The notes under the pieces were generated by a model. That model saw only the letters and a program-made list of their open reading frames with translations, was not told the origin of the DNA and ran no database searches. DNA of 19,489 bases. Source: Oehlia diaphana (lineage: Eukaryota > Glomeromycota > Glomeromycetes > Glomerales > Glomeraceae). Positions 8,834-19,270 of the stretch are shown piece after piece (the stretch's first letter is position 1; every line of letters begins with the position of its first letter). The position numbers and the translations under genes are program-made. The stretch spans positions 8,381-27,869 of the forward strand of contig QZLH01001397.1 in assembly GCA_003833135.1 (NCBI GenBank). Direction: 5' to 3'.

Positions 8834-11800
8834 TTAAGAAGTAACGTTAATAAATTTCCTCTTTTTGGAAGAGCCATCTTCTAATTCATTATCTAATAAT
8901 GGGTCGAAAAATTCTGAAGTACTATTAGCTTCCCAATCTCGTTTGATATATTTTAATGCTGCCAAATTATATCCAAGCAAATCCTAAAATAAAAAGTTAA
9001 TCGCGTTAAATCAATATTTTAATATAAAAAGCAAGAAAATTATGTACCTTTTGATGTTTTAACGCAGTCCTTATATGTATTCTTAGAGAATCTAGCCTAG
9101 GTCTCATTAGTCGATTCGCTACAATTTGATCATGATGGACTTTAAGAAGATAAAATAATATCCGACATGTCAATGTAATATTTATTTCCTATTACAAGGA
9201 AAAAGTCATTAATTTGAACCTAAAAATAATTAATTTATTATCAAAGAAAAGGAATAACATACTTTCTTAGCCCACAAGTCTAAATATCGTAATAGCGATA
9301 TAACCTTAGTGAATGGTAAAACCAACAAAGCTTCTTCTAGTTCTGTTGATTTCACTTTCTCAATAACTCTCAAAACATATTGATCTCCAGTGAGATTTCC
9401 TAAAGCTACCAATATAGGATTAGATTTTGGTGGTGGACCGGGATCTTTACCCCGTTCTTTAAGCTAAAATTACAAACAAAAATCAGTCATCACTATAAGT
9501 ATAAACAAATAAACAAGAATCCTAAATATATTACCTCATTATATGTTGCCCAAGAAGCTGCATTCTCATCAGCAATATCCAATGCTTCCATTATTCTTTC
9601 ACCAGCCTTTAGAGTTTCCATAGTTTGTTTACCAGCTGATGACACCTCTACAGCATTATCTTCAAGACTGGTTTTTTCCATTGAGGTGGTTAAAGTAGAC
9701 TCGTATAAATCCTCTAATTCTTTATCGCGTTCTTCTTCTAAAAAAAGCTGAATAATATTCATTAGTTTAACATAGCAAAGAAAAATTTCAACTAAGTTCA
9801 AAAATGTCAATATACCGGTTCATCTGTTTGCTCCCAGACCCTTATGGATCTATCGTGAGATCCGGAAATTAACAAGTCTCCATGCTTGCCAATTGCCAAA
9901 GCCCATACTTCTCCATGATGCCCTTCAAGTTTCATTATATTTTCAAACTAAAAAGAAATGTTAATTAATATTTGAAGACATGAAAGCATCATATATTATG
10001 TATATACCTTGTCACCATCCCAATATTTTATCAACTTATCTTTGCTTGCCGTAAAAATATAATGTGTTTTCGCAACAAATTGCACAAACATAATACTATC
10101 TTGATGGGCGAATATTGATTTGTGACAATCACCAAAATCGAGACCCCATATCTTAATATTCTTATCAGCGGATCCCGTAACTATTAATTTATTATCTGAA
10201 GAAATATCCATTGACAATACGGGCAACTATATTCCAAAAAATACGTTACATAGATGTAAAACGAGTAAATTGGAATCTAGACAGTTGATAACATACTTTA
10301 TGGCCATATAATGACAGAAAAAATCTCAAAGTGTCACTATAAAATACTTTTACAGTTGCATCCAACGTTGCAACAGCAATCAATTTTTGATTTGGACTAT
10401 AGCGGACAAATAATATGTCATCCGACATTTTCAGTGTACGAGTATGGACCAATGTAAGACGTCTGAATACAGGCTAAGGTAACATAGTAATCAAGAATAA
10501 GTAATATGATTATTAAAATTATGTATAATAATTATATAATCTACCCCGTCTTCGCCATATGGTTTCTCTTCCACAATGTCAAAATCCCAAAATTTGACAT
10601 TTGTATCGGCACTTCCCGTTACTAATCCTTTTTTATCTGGCCTAACTTGTAAAGACCATATAGCCTTATCATGCGCTTTAATTGATTCTAATAAGGACGC
10701 TGAAGCCAAGTCAAATAATTCGAGATAGCCAGATTTAGTACCGACAATGACCTACAAATTATTATCAAAAATTGATAAACAAGATAGCATATAAATATCA
10801 AAAGAGATTATTACTTACATATCTATTTTCTTGTAAAAACGTGCTACATAACGCAAATCCGCATTCCATTGTTTGAATGCAAGAAGTGGTCTGCACATTC
10901 CAAATCTTGAGCGTATCTATAATGATGAAGTGTATAAAAACGCAATTCATAAAGATTCAACTTTTTTATCAATTGTATTTACCTTTTGATGCTGAGCACA
11001 ATAAATTATCATCAGAACTTAGCGATAAAGTTCTAATATCACTGCGGTGACCTAAAAGATCGATTGAATATAATTTTGATGGTGTTATGTCCGAAAGATT
11101 TACGGTATATACTTCTAGCATATTATTCGTCAAAGAAGTGAGAACCTATTAAAATCTGTTAGTAACGTTGATTACGTTCTATTAGAAATAATAAAAACCT
11201 TTCTTACTCGTATCGAACCATTCTTATCTTCAATCATTGAAAAATCAAAAGACCGTACTTTTCCATCAGTTCGAATAATTTGATAAGGTGTAATTAAATC
11301 TTCTGCACGAATTTGTTGTTCTTCAACATTAACTTCCATGAAATCATTTTCATCTTGGTCTCTATGTTGCTTTTCTTTCTGACGTTTTTTTCGTCGCGAC
11401 AATTTCTTTTTAATTTCTTCATGTGTACGAATACGATAAATTTCTACGGATTTACCGGGTCCCTGAACTCCCAATAAACTGGAATTTGGATGAAATTTTA
11501 TTGTAACAACACGATCCTTCCCTTCTCTTTTAACACTTCCAAAAAATTGAATCGTTTTCTTTATCTATTATTTTAAATTGTTAATACAATCAACTCGGAA
11601 ATATTTAACTAAATTACAAAGTACCTCATTCTCTTCTTTATTTGAATCATCGATTTCTAGCCCTTTAGCTAGAACTTCATGATCTATAGTCCAAACTTTA
11701 AATTCAGCATCTTCACCCCCAGTCACTAACATTTTTTCATCCTTTGATATGTCAAAATCCCACACTTCACTACGATGAGCTACAACTGTTTCCATACAAT

Positions 11801-12585
11801 GTTGAGTACTTAAGTCCCATAATTTTAAGAGGGTATCTTTAGATGACGAAAGAAGATACCCAGATGATAATGTCATGTCCTTAGACTTATGACCTCCCAA
11901 CAAAGGCCTCGAAAGGAACTGAATTGAAGTAACTTGATCCTTATGGCCACGCATTCTATTTGATAGAGTTAAGTCAGACAATTTGTGGTAATATTTTAAG
12001 TATATTTCTCTTCTTTTACCTATAAAGACCAACTTCTCCAACAATATCCCATATAATAAGATCGGTATCTTTTGATCCTGATGCTAATCTTGTTCCAGTC
12101 TTATCAAATGTTAGTGCAGTAACTGCTCCTCGATGACCGTTAAATATGATTGAAGATGATGATGTCTCAATATTCCATATTCGAATTGACCCATCTGCGT
12201 ATCTAAAAATCAAGCAAATTCATTCAAATTCATTGTTATTTCAACAAAATTCAATTATGCTAAATAAATACTCAACCCAACGGCATAATCTAATTTATTT
12301 GGACTTTTTGCTATTACTATAACTTCTGACTTATTATCAACATCATGCCATTTTCCAATCTATAATAACCACCAAATTAACACAAAATCAGTTTATTTCT
12401 AAATTATAATGTAAGAATAGTTCAACACATACTAGAATACCCTTTTTCAAATCCCATATAGCAACGTCTTCTAATGCCGGAGCGATAGCAAGTTTATCGT
12501 CTCCAGAAATCACAGCGTTCGATAAAGAACTAGTTATAACACCGAACGTTTTACAAGGCTCATAACGAAGATATGATTTTACCAT
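8834..12585 (-). CDS. UTP12: Utp12/WDR3, SSU processome WD40 protein
   Basis: Nucleolar U3 snoRNP/UTP-B component needed for 18S rRNA processing and 40S assembly. Fifteen exons join in frame to 935 aa (human WDR3 is 943): 12433-12585, 12277-12359, 12020-12202, 11625-11955, 11208-11564, 10983-11145, 10819-10916, 10545-10751, 10297-10473, 10008-10226, 9816-9947, 9535-9747, 9263-9463, 9048-9188, 8834-8983. The N-terminus [17 protein letters not shown] is typical. Two series of WD40 repeats follow, with blocks nearly shared with the human protein ([68 protein letters not shown]). A basic stretch at residues about 302-326 ([14 protein letters not shown]) is a likely nuclear/nucleolar signal between them. 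The C-terminal Utp12 domain includes [21 protein letters not shown] and [12 protein letters not shown]. One donor is GTTGAG (intron after 12277); the rest are ordinary. Eleven of 14 introns are phase 0. Confidence 0.95.
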
Positions 12586-13305
12586 TTTAATAATTATAAT
12601 AATTATAATGTTACTGATTAACAGATTTAATCAAAAAAAAATTTTTGATTTCTTATTATCCAATAAAAATTTGATCCGATAATTCAGTATTACGATCATG
12701 TGATATGATTTTATCATTTAACAGAGAATTATACACAATGCAGCATTATTCTGTCGACGAGACCTCGTTATTGGCTATTTCTATCATAGCTTTTGGTAAA
12801 ATAACTCGGAACAAATGCCAAATCGAACCTTTTTTTAATTTATGTAAGTTGTTTTGTTGCTATTTGCATATATCAGATATGTAATTATTTACTGTTTAAT
12901 TCGTGATCCGCCAGTAAACCATTAGTATATTTAATTTTATTAGTAACATGGAATTTTCAGTCCTGTACCAATTATTTAAATGTAATAAAAACCCTACCTT
13001 TATACTAAAAGTATCTAAATTTTCAAAGCTTAAAACTAAAGCTTTAATATGCACATAGCTTACAAGTTTGAAATATGAATAAACCTTAAAAATTAATAAA
13101 GCTTTGAATACAAACTTAAAATTTATTAATTAATACCATTTTTCAATAAACCAAAAAATTTACTTACATTTATAATAAATATAAATATTTATTTAAAATA
13201 AAAAGAACTAAATCAAATATAATCAAATTATATAAAAAAATACTCATTCACAAATTTTTTAAATAATTTTTTTTTATATTATAAAGTTATAATTTATTAT
13301 ATTTT
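12586..13305. other. Intergenic region between UTP12 and FOX2
   Basis: About 720 bases of AT-rich DNA between the UTP12 start (minus strand) and the FOX2 stop (minus strand). It must hold the UTP12 promoter and the FOX2 3' end. A repeated TAATAATTA run lies just upstream of UTP12 (12590-12609). A short plus-strand open frame with a good splice donor lies at 12738, and an ACGAG/CTCGT dyad at 12757-12768 sits inside that frame. From about 12980 to 13300 it is very AT-rich with no visible feature. Confidence 0.5.
12738..12884 (+). CDS. Possible short gene or gene remnant, unknown
   Basis: An ATG at 12738 opens 48 codons (MQHYSVDETSLLAISIIAFG onward, then KITRNKCQIEPFFNL) before a TAA at 12882. 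A textbook GTAAGT donor sits inside at 12844. Splicing to TTTTCAG ending at 12960 keeps a frame open for about 30 more codons; splicing to CATTAG ending at 12924 also stays open. The composition (mixed polar and hydrophobic residues, Cys, Trp-free first exon) is less biased than random AT-rich sequence. I do not recognise the protein. It could be a small divergent gene sharing the UTP12 promoter, a remnant, or chance. Confidence 0.25.
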   Translation: MQHYSVDETSLLAISIIAFGKITRNKCQIEPFFNLCKLFCCYLHISDM

Positions 13306-16300
13306 TTACAATTTGGCTTTTGATTTTCCTCCAGCCAAAATATCTCCAAGTTTTGTAGCAAGCATCATATTACCTTTAATCTGTTAATCAAATAAATAAT
13401 ATATAAGTATGTGTTTTATTTATGAAAAGAAAAATCATCAAATTTACCTTAAGTTTGCCAGACATAAATGCCTTCTGTGCATTCAATTTGCCACTTGCTA
13501 ACTCCAAGAAGTCAGAATCACTCACTCCAATTATAGCATCAGCTTTCTTTGGTGATGGTCCAACACCAACCGCACCATCTCCTGTCTTAAAATCTATGTA
13601 CCACGATTGTTTCTTGCCTTCTGCATTTGTAACATCTATTTGGAAGGATCCTTTTACCTAAAATTGGGAAAATTAAAATTATTTTTGTTTAATTCTGTAA
13701 TTAAAATTAATAATTTACATACCTTCTTTACTTGTGCCTGTCGTTCTGCTGGGGAAGAAGAATTTAATCCAGCTTTGAGCTGCTCAAATACTGATGATGC
13801 TTGGAATCCAGATACAGAAAAACTATCGCTTGAAGCAGCTGATGAAGTTCCAGAACTAGCTCCCGAATCGGCTGAATCTTTCAATTCCACTGCAGCTGAC
13901 GCAACGCAAATAACATCACGTTCAACTACACGAGTTTGAAAAATTACCTTACTACCCTCCTATTTTATATCATAATATTTATTAATATATTACCTTAATT
14001 ATTTCAATAGAGAAATAAAAATGCTAACCTTCCACATTTGAGTCTCGAGTGTCTCACCAGGGAATACCGGTGCAGCCAATCGAGCTTTGATACTCTTAAA
14101 AGTATTTGGATCGTTTTTACCAAATGTAGACAAAATATGTTTTCCGGAAATACCATAAGTACACATTCCATGAAGAATTGGAACATCAAAACCTCCCATT
14201 GCGGACATGTTAGGATCAATGTGTAATGGATTATAATCACCACTTAAACGATATAAAGCAGCTTGATTTTCATTTGTTTTCTCTTGTACTACAGCATCTG
14301 GGGCGCGATTTGGTGGTTTGTTTGAAGCTGTAGCAGCACCACGATCTTCACCGTTCTTTTTGCCACCAAAACCTCCAATCCCACGAATGAATAAAGTTAT
14401 CTGATTTTCAAATATAATCTCGCCTTTTTCGTCTGCGGTAGTTACACCAAAAACAAATGATACTCCTTTTCCTTTATCAAGGACGTCAATAACATATGGT
14501 GTTGATATCAATTTTCCAGAAGTAGGAATTGGTTTCTTAAGCTCAAGATATTGTTCACCGTGTAAAAGCATCATCTACAATATATATAATAATTTACTGT
14601 TAAATTAAATATAATTAGCATAATTTATGAGATTTTAACATTGAACATACCGGATTGAAATCGCCAAGAATTTCATTCATTGGAAAAATATGTAATAAAT
14701 TGATTGCTGGAATGACACCGAATGTTGGTATAACAGAGAAATTTTCGCTATTTTCATAAACCCATTGTAAATCTTTGCGAGTTGAACCAACCCCTAGAGC
14801 ATAAAGAATTACATCTCTCTCTTTATATTCGAACACATTAGGTTCAAATTTTCTTTTTTTTGCAGCCTCTACATCAATTTTACCACTACTTCCGGATTTA
14901 GATTGTCCAGATTCAGCTTTTTGTGCATTAGCAAAGTTTTCAAAGAATTGTTGTAATGCTTCTTGTGTGGTTGCTGGATGGGTGGCACGCCCATCATCGA
15001 AATTGGTTATTACATCCCATCTCGAAGCAATATCTTCTGGAGATAAAGCTTTAGATGTCGGAAAACCGACTCCGCCAGCACGTTGCCAACGCACTTGAGC
15101 AGCCCAGCCACCCCCTACTTCAAAAACATTGCCAGTTGATTGACATGCCTCATGTGCGAGATAACCAACAAATGGAGCAACGTAATCAGATTTAAAAGCC
15201 TCGACCATATCTGGTGGCCATATAGTAGCAGTCATGCGAGTACCAGCATTTGGTGCAATTGTATTGACAAGAATATTACTTTTGCGTCCTTCCAAAGCTA
15301 GAGTATTACTGAATCCTAAGATTCCGAGTTTTGCTGCACATAAACAAAAAAAAAAAGAAAATAATTTTAAATAAGTATATTCCTAACATCTGATATTTGA
15401 ATAAAACTGATTCTAACCTGTGCTGTAGTTAGCTTGACCAAAGTTACCATATAAACCGACAGAAGATGCAGTGTTGATTATACGACCATATTTCTGTTTT
15501 GTAAGATAAGGCCAAGCTGCTTTGGTAACCTTGTAGGTTCCTCGCAAATGGACTTTTTGTACTAAATCCCAATCTTGATCTGTCATTCTGGCAAAAGATT
15601 TATCTCTCAATATACCAGCATTATTTATAATGATGTCGACTCGTCCAAAAGCTTTTATAGCAGTATCAATGACCCTATCTCCGTTTTCAACGGAATCATA
15701 GTTTGCAACAGCTTTACCACCAGCTTGTCGAATTTCCTCAACAACTTTATCAGCTGCACTTGAAGTAGATCCTTGACCATGAGTACTTACTCCAAGGTCA
15801 TTAACAACAACAGAAGCTCCCAATTTTCCCAATAACAAAGCGTATGCGCGACCTAACCCACCACCAGCTCCTGTTATAACAGCAACTTTACCATCAAATC
15901 TAAGATCATCGGATTTTGGATTAGAGGGTAGGGATTTTGCTTTCTCAAGTAATCCGATAAAGTCAGCATCACCCGGTGAAGCTGGAAAATCAGGATTTGT
16001 AAAATCCGTAATTTCATTCCATTTTGCGGCCACACAACCTGGTAAGAAAGTATCATCAGCCTTGAAAACACCACCTTTAGAACGTTCCCATCTGAGTTTA
16101 GCAACGAAACCAGCTCCGACTTCGAATAGACTGCCATTTTCTTTAGTAGATTCATGACATAAGTATAAAACGAGAGGTGCTACATATTCAGGTTTAAGAG
16201 CTGCGAGAACATCTGGTGGCATAATAGTTTCTGTCATTCTAGAAGCTGCAATTGGAGCGATCACATTGGCGTGGATGTTAGACTTTACTCCTTCTTTAGC

Positions 16301-17162
16301 AAGTGTTTCAGTGAAGCTTACAAGAGCAAGTTTAGCTATAAAAATTTAAAATTTTATTAAATAAATATAAAATTATTTAGATATAAATAAATCTATCTCA
16401 CCTGCGCTATAATTTGCTTGTCCAAAATTTCCATAAATGCCAGCAGCTGATGCTGTATTAATAATTCTACCAAACTTTTGTTTTCGGAAAATATCCCAAG
16501 CTGCTTTTGTTACTTTATATGAACCACGAACGTGTACAGCTTGAATAAGATCCCAATCAATATCGGTCATTCTTGAGAATGATTTATCACGTAAAATACT
16601 ACAAAATAATATAATTTAACGACTTTAATAAAAAAATTTAGTAATAAAAAATCATAATATTTATTTACCCAGCATTATTAATTACAATATCAACCCTTCC
16701 AAACGCTTTCATAGCGGTTTCAACAATTTTATCACCATCCTCAACCGAGTTATAATTAGCAACTGCTTTACCACCAGCTTTGATAATTTCCTCGACTACT
16801 TTATCTGCAGCTGCAGAAGATGAACCATCCCCACCTCGAGATACGCCAAGGTCATTAACTACAACATTGGCACCACGAGATGCAAAAGCTAGAGCATATG
16901 CACGTCCAAGACCTTTATGAAAAAGGAGTTACGAGTTATTCTATTTCCTGCGCCACCTTTGCTAATTTAATGAGATCGAATTTTGAAGTTACACGGAATA
17001 TACATTATATACATTTGTGAAACTTCTAAGGATCGTTTTTGCGATGGTTTTTTGATTCAAAGATAAAAAATTTTTTTTCCGCGATAAAATTTCTTCTTAC
17101 TTACCACCCCCAGCTCCTGTAACAATGACAGTGCGTCCGTCGAAACGAAGTCCTTGGGCCAT
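13306..17162 (-). CDS. FOX2: Peroxisomal multifunctional enzyme: 2x SDR, hydratase-2, SCP2
   Basis: Carries out the second and third steps of peroxisomal beta-oxidation: hydration of trans-2-enoyl-CoA to (3R)-hydroxyacyl-CoA, then NAD+-dependent dehydrogenation. Nine exons join in frame to 1055 aa: 17105-17162, 16669-16912, 16402-16598, 15418-16335, 14651-15333, 14029-14574, 13723-13959, 13448-13657, 13306-13380. SDR domain 1 (residues ~5-260) has [17 protein letters not shown], a serine in NTASAAG and the YSAAK motif. SDR domain 2 (~314-560) repeats all of these (NTASSVG, YSTAK). The hydratase-2 double hotdog (~635-925) has the active-site segment [14 protein letters not shown]. After a Ser/Ala-rich linker an SCP2 sterol-carrier domain follows (~935-1055; [40 protein letters not shown]). 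The protein ends in AKL, a peroxisomal PTS1. Yeast FOX2 lacks SCP2 and animal MFE-2 has only one SDR, so this carries both sets. The start at 17162 gives [16 protein letters not shown]. Confidence 0.95.
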
Positions 17163-17869
17163 AATTCGTTATTTACAGAAAGATTTTATATAATGTACGT
17201 AAAAATATCTTCGAAAATATTGAAAAGAAATTAAGGCAAGATGTTTCAAGTGATTGAAATAACAATCAAATTTAAAAAATTTCGTTATAATTTAAACTCA
17301 CATATAGGTTGGTTTTTTTATGAACGAATTCCACAATTCTCGTTTCTTTCCGGAATAATTCTAAAAGGCAAAATTTTACACGAATGCTAGCAAAGAAATA
17401 CTTGGAATTGTACTCTTTTATTAAAATTTTGATATATAGCTACTCACCAACTAGAATTATTCACCTATTATTATTGTAAATAAATGTTATTCTATAAATA
17501 ACTAAGCGTCAAACATAAATTTTTTACTGAACTCTAAGCTTACCCCTTTAAAGGGACGTGAAAAAGTCAGACAAAATGTGATACGGCAAAAGAAATTTTG
17601 TTTCAAAAAAAACCCGGTTTTTTTTTTTTAAAAAAAAAAAAGGCTAAACGTCGAGGACGTGATTAAAGATAGATTTTTTTTTTGATCATATTTATGTGAT
17701 ACAATTACCTAATTTCAAATCACAAATATCACGAGATGATAGATATTGCATAAACGATCTCAATCTTTATTTATAGTATTTTAATTACTGCCTTAAATGA
17801 ATATAAACAAATTTTAGCTAAACTTGCTATATATGATATGTGATAATTATACTAATCTAAACGTTCTTT
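17163..17869. other. FOX2 upstream region and HSP20 3' flank
   Basis: About 700 bases between two minus-strand genes. It carries a minus-strand TATA-like TATATAAAA (17184-17192) 22 bases before the FOX2 ATG, a TTCCGGAA heat-shock-like half-site pair (17348-17355), a 12-base palindrome CCCTTTAAAGGG (17544-17555) that contains a CCCCT stress-element-like core on its left, and a T-run/A-run palindrome near 17618-17640. No coding sequence is apparent. The roles are inferred from sequence alone. Confidence 0.45.
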
Positions 17870-18372
17870 TTATTGTATGGTAATTTTCTTGCCAGTGGGA
17901 GCGGATTTAGGAAGCTTCAATTCAAGAAGACCGTTCTCAAATTTAGCAGTGATATCATCGCCCTTAACATTTGGCGGGAGTGAAATACCACGAGTAAAGG
18001 AACCATAACGACGTTCTCTAATATGAGTATTCCCTTCTTTATGTTTTTCATCTTGCTTGAGTTCACCAGAGATTACTAGAGCATTGTCACGAACATCAAC
18101 GTTAATTTGATCCTTTTTCAATCCCTATAAAAATTATAAAAAATATATTGCTTCTAGTATATTTTAACGGGAGAAAAAGTAGAAATACGTACTGGTAATT
18201 CAGCAATGACATTAAATTCATTTTCGTTTTCATGAACGTCAATTGCAGGATTAAAGTTAGTAACTCCAGTGCGATTTCCACCACGTCTGGCTACGTTCAA
18301 ATCTTTAATAAAATCATCAAAAATACGATTAACACTGTTATCTAAATCCCAGCCGTAATTGATAAGAGACAT
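17870..18372 (-). CDS. Small heat-shock protein (HSP20/alpha-crystallin)
   Basis: ATP-independent holdase chaperone that binds unfolding proteins and forms oligomers in the cytosol. Two exons (18193-18372 and 17870-18124) join in phase 0 through a GTACGT-AG intron to 144 aa, a normal length. The short N-terminus (MSLINYGWDLDNSVNRIFDDF) is an oligomerising arm. The alpha-crystallin domain runs from about residue 41: FNPAIDVHENENEFNVIAELPG, INVDVRDNALVISGE, RERRYGSFTRGISLP and the closing NGLLELKLPK. The usual C-terminal I-x-I motif is present as ITIQ, within KKITIQ at the very end. The promoter contains a TATA box and a heat-shock element. It sits downstream of nothing related; the FOX2 gene follows in the same direction. 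Confidence 0.95.
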
Positions 18373-18427
18373 TTTTTTTTTTAGTTTATCGTATTTTTAA
18401 ATTTTTTATCGTTGACCCAAATTCAAG

Positions 18428-18437
18428 TATTTTTATA
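18428..18437 (-). promoter_or_regulatory. TATA box of the HSP20 gene
   Basis: Reads TATAAAAATA on the minus strand, 55-65 bases upstream of the HSP20 ATG (18372), with heat-shock-element motifs directly upstream. The position suits a transcription start about 30 bases before the ATG. Confidence 0.55.
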
Positions 18438-18444
18438 CTCGCAC

Positions 18445-18473
18445 GAATTCTGGATTTTTCGCAAATTCTAGAA
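18445..18473 (-). promoter_or_regulatory. Heat-shock element of the HSP20 gene
   Basis: TTCTAGAA at 18466-18473 is a perfect TTCnnGAA pair. A GAATTC at 18445-18450 and a further TTC at 18458-18460 add half-sites, though not in ideal 5-base phase. It lies just upstream of the TATA box, as in Hsf1-driven genes. Binding is inferred. Confidence 0.5.
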
Positions 18474-19241
18474 ATTGTTTGTAATAATCGGGTGGAATAT
18501 GATGTAATTGCGCCAAAAATGATTTAATTCTTCTTTTCATTACATTTAGCGAGTTTCACGTGGAATAAATCGTATGAAAATCAACTCTCATGCTAGCATA
18601 ACAACGAGGAAAAGATTTGATTATTTTAGGACTTATCTTTAACCGGTAAAATCATGCTTAAGGACTAAATTTTACAAAACCTATACTTTTAAATCAACAT
18701 TATATCATAATCCCATACAATTTACCATAAAAAAATTTTTTTACTAAGGCGATATAAAGTTAAAAAAATTGGAAATTTGTTTTAATTTAACCCGGCCGCA
18801 CGGCTTTTTATTTATCAATAAAAAGTCATAGACAGATTTTATATATCAAGTTAATTACAAGTTTTGTTTCTCATGTTTAATTGTTAAATGTTAGGCATAG
18901 CAGATAGTGTTACGATATTTAATTTATCATGTGATATAGTTTAGAGCGATTTGATTGGTTAACAAAAAAAAAATTCGCTATGGTGACCCGGCCGGGATAT
19001 GAGAAGCAATTTTTTGCCTAATTACGAAATATACTTAAATTATGTTTAAATTTATAAATTTATTATAATTTACACCATCTATTATCTTAATTAGTTTCAT
19101 CTATTTTTTGGTCCACCCTTTATTAATGCATTATTTAAAAAAATTTTCCCACAAGTGAAGTTTTACCGTAATACGTAATTTATGTGGGCAGTGAGATAAT
19201 AGTATGGTTAGCAACAAGCAAAAAAATGTAACTTTTGAAGT

Positions 19242-19270
19242 GTTATCACCGTTCTGGCTTGAGTGATAAC
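19242..19270. repeat. Short stem-loop inverted repeat
   Basis: GTTATCAC (19242-19249) and GTGATAAC (19263-19270) are perfect reverse complements around a 13-base loop. No T-run or gene end is adjacent, so it is not an obvious terminator. Confidence 0.4.

Noticed and set aside
9189..9221. Possible extra UTP12 mini-exon after the acceptor near 9220
   Set aside because: The direct join from 9263 to 9188 already gives the expected spacing (LWAKK then EINITLTCR). Adding the mini-exon inserts residues that have no counterpart in WDR3.
13422..13939. Two plus-strand open frames of 79 and 110 codons
   Set aside because: They run antisense through the SCP2 and linker exons of FOX2, whose minus-strand frame gives clear domain matches.
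14004..14243. Second minus-strand frame in the hydratase exon
   Set aside because: It is a shifted frame of the same exon; the chosen frame carries the hydratase-2 active-site motif.
19146..19185. CCCACA ... TGTGGG inverted repeat
   Set aside because: Only 6 bases pair and the inner sequence does not extend the stem, so it is likely chance.
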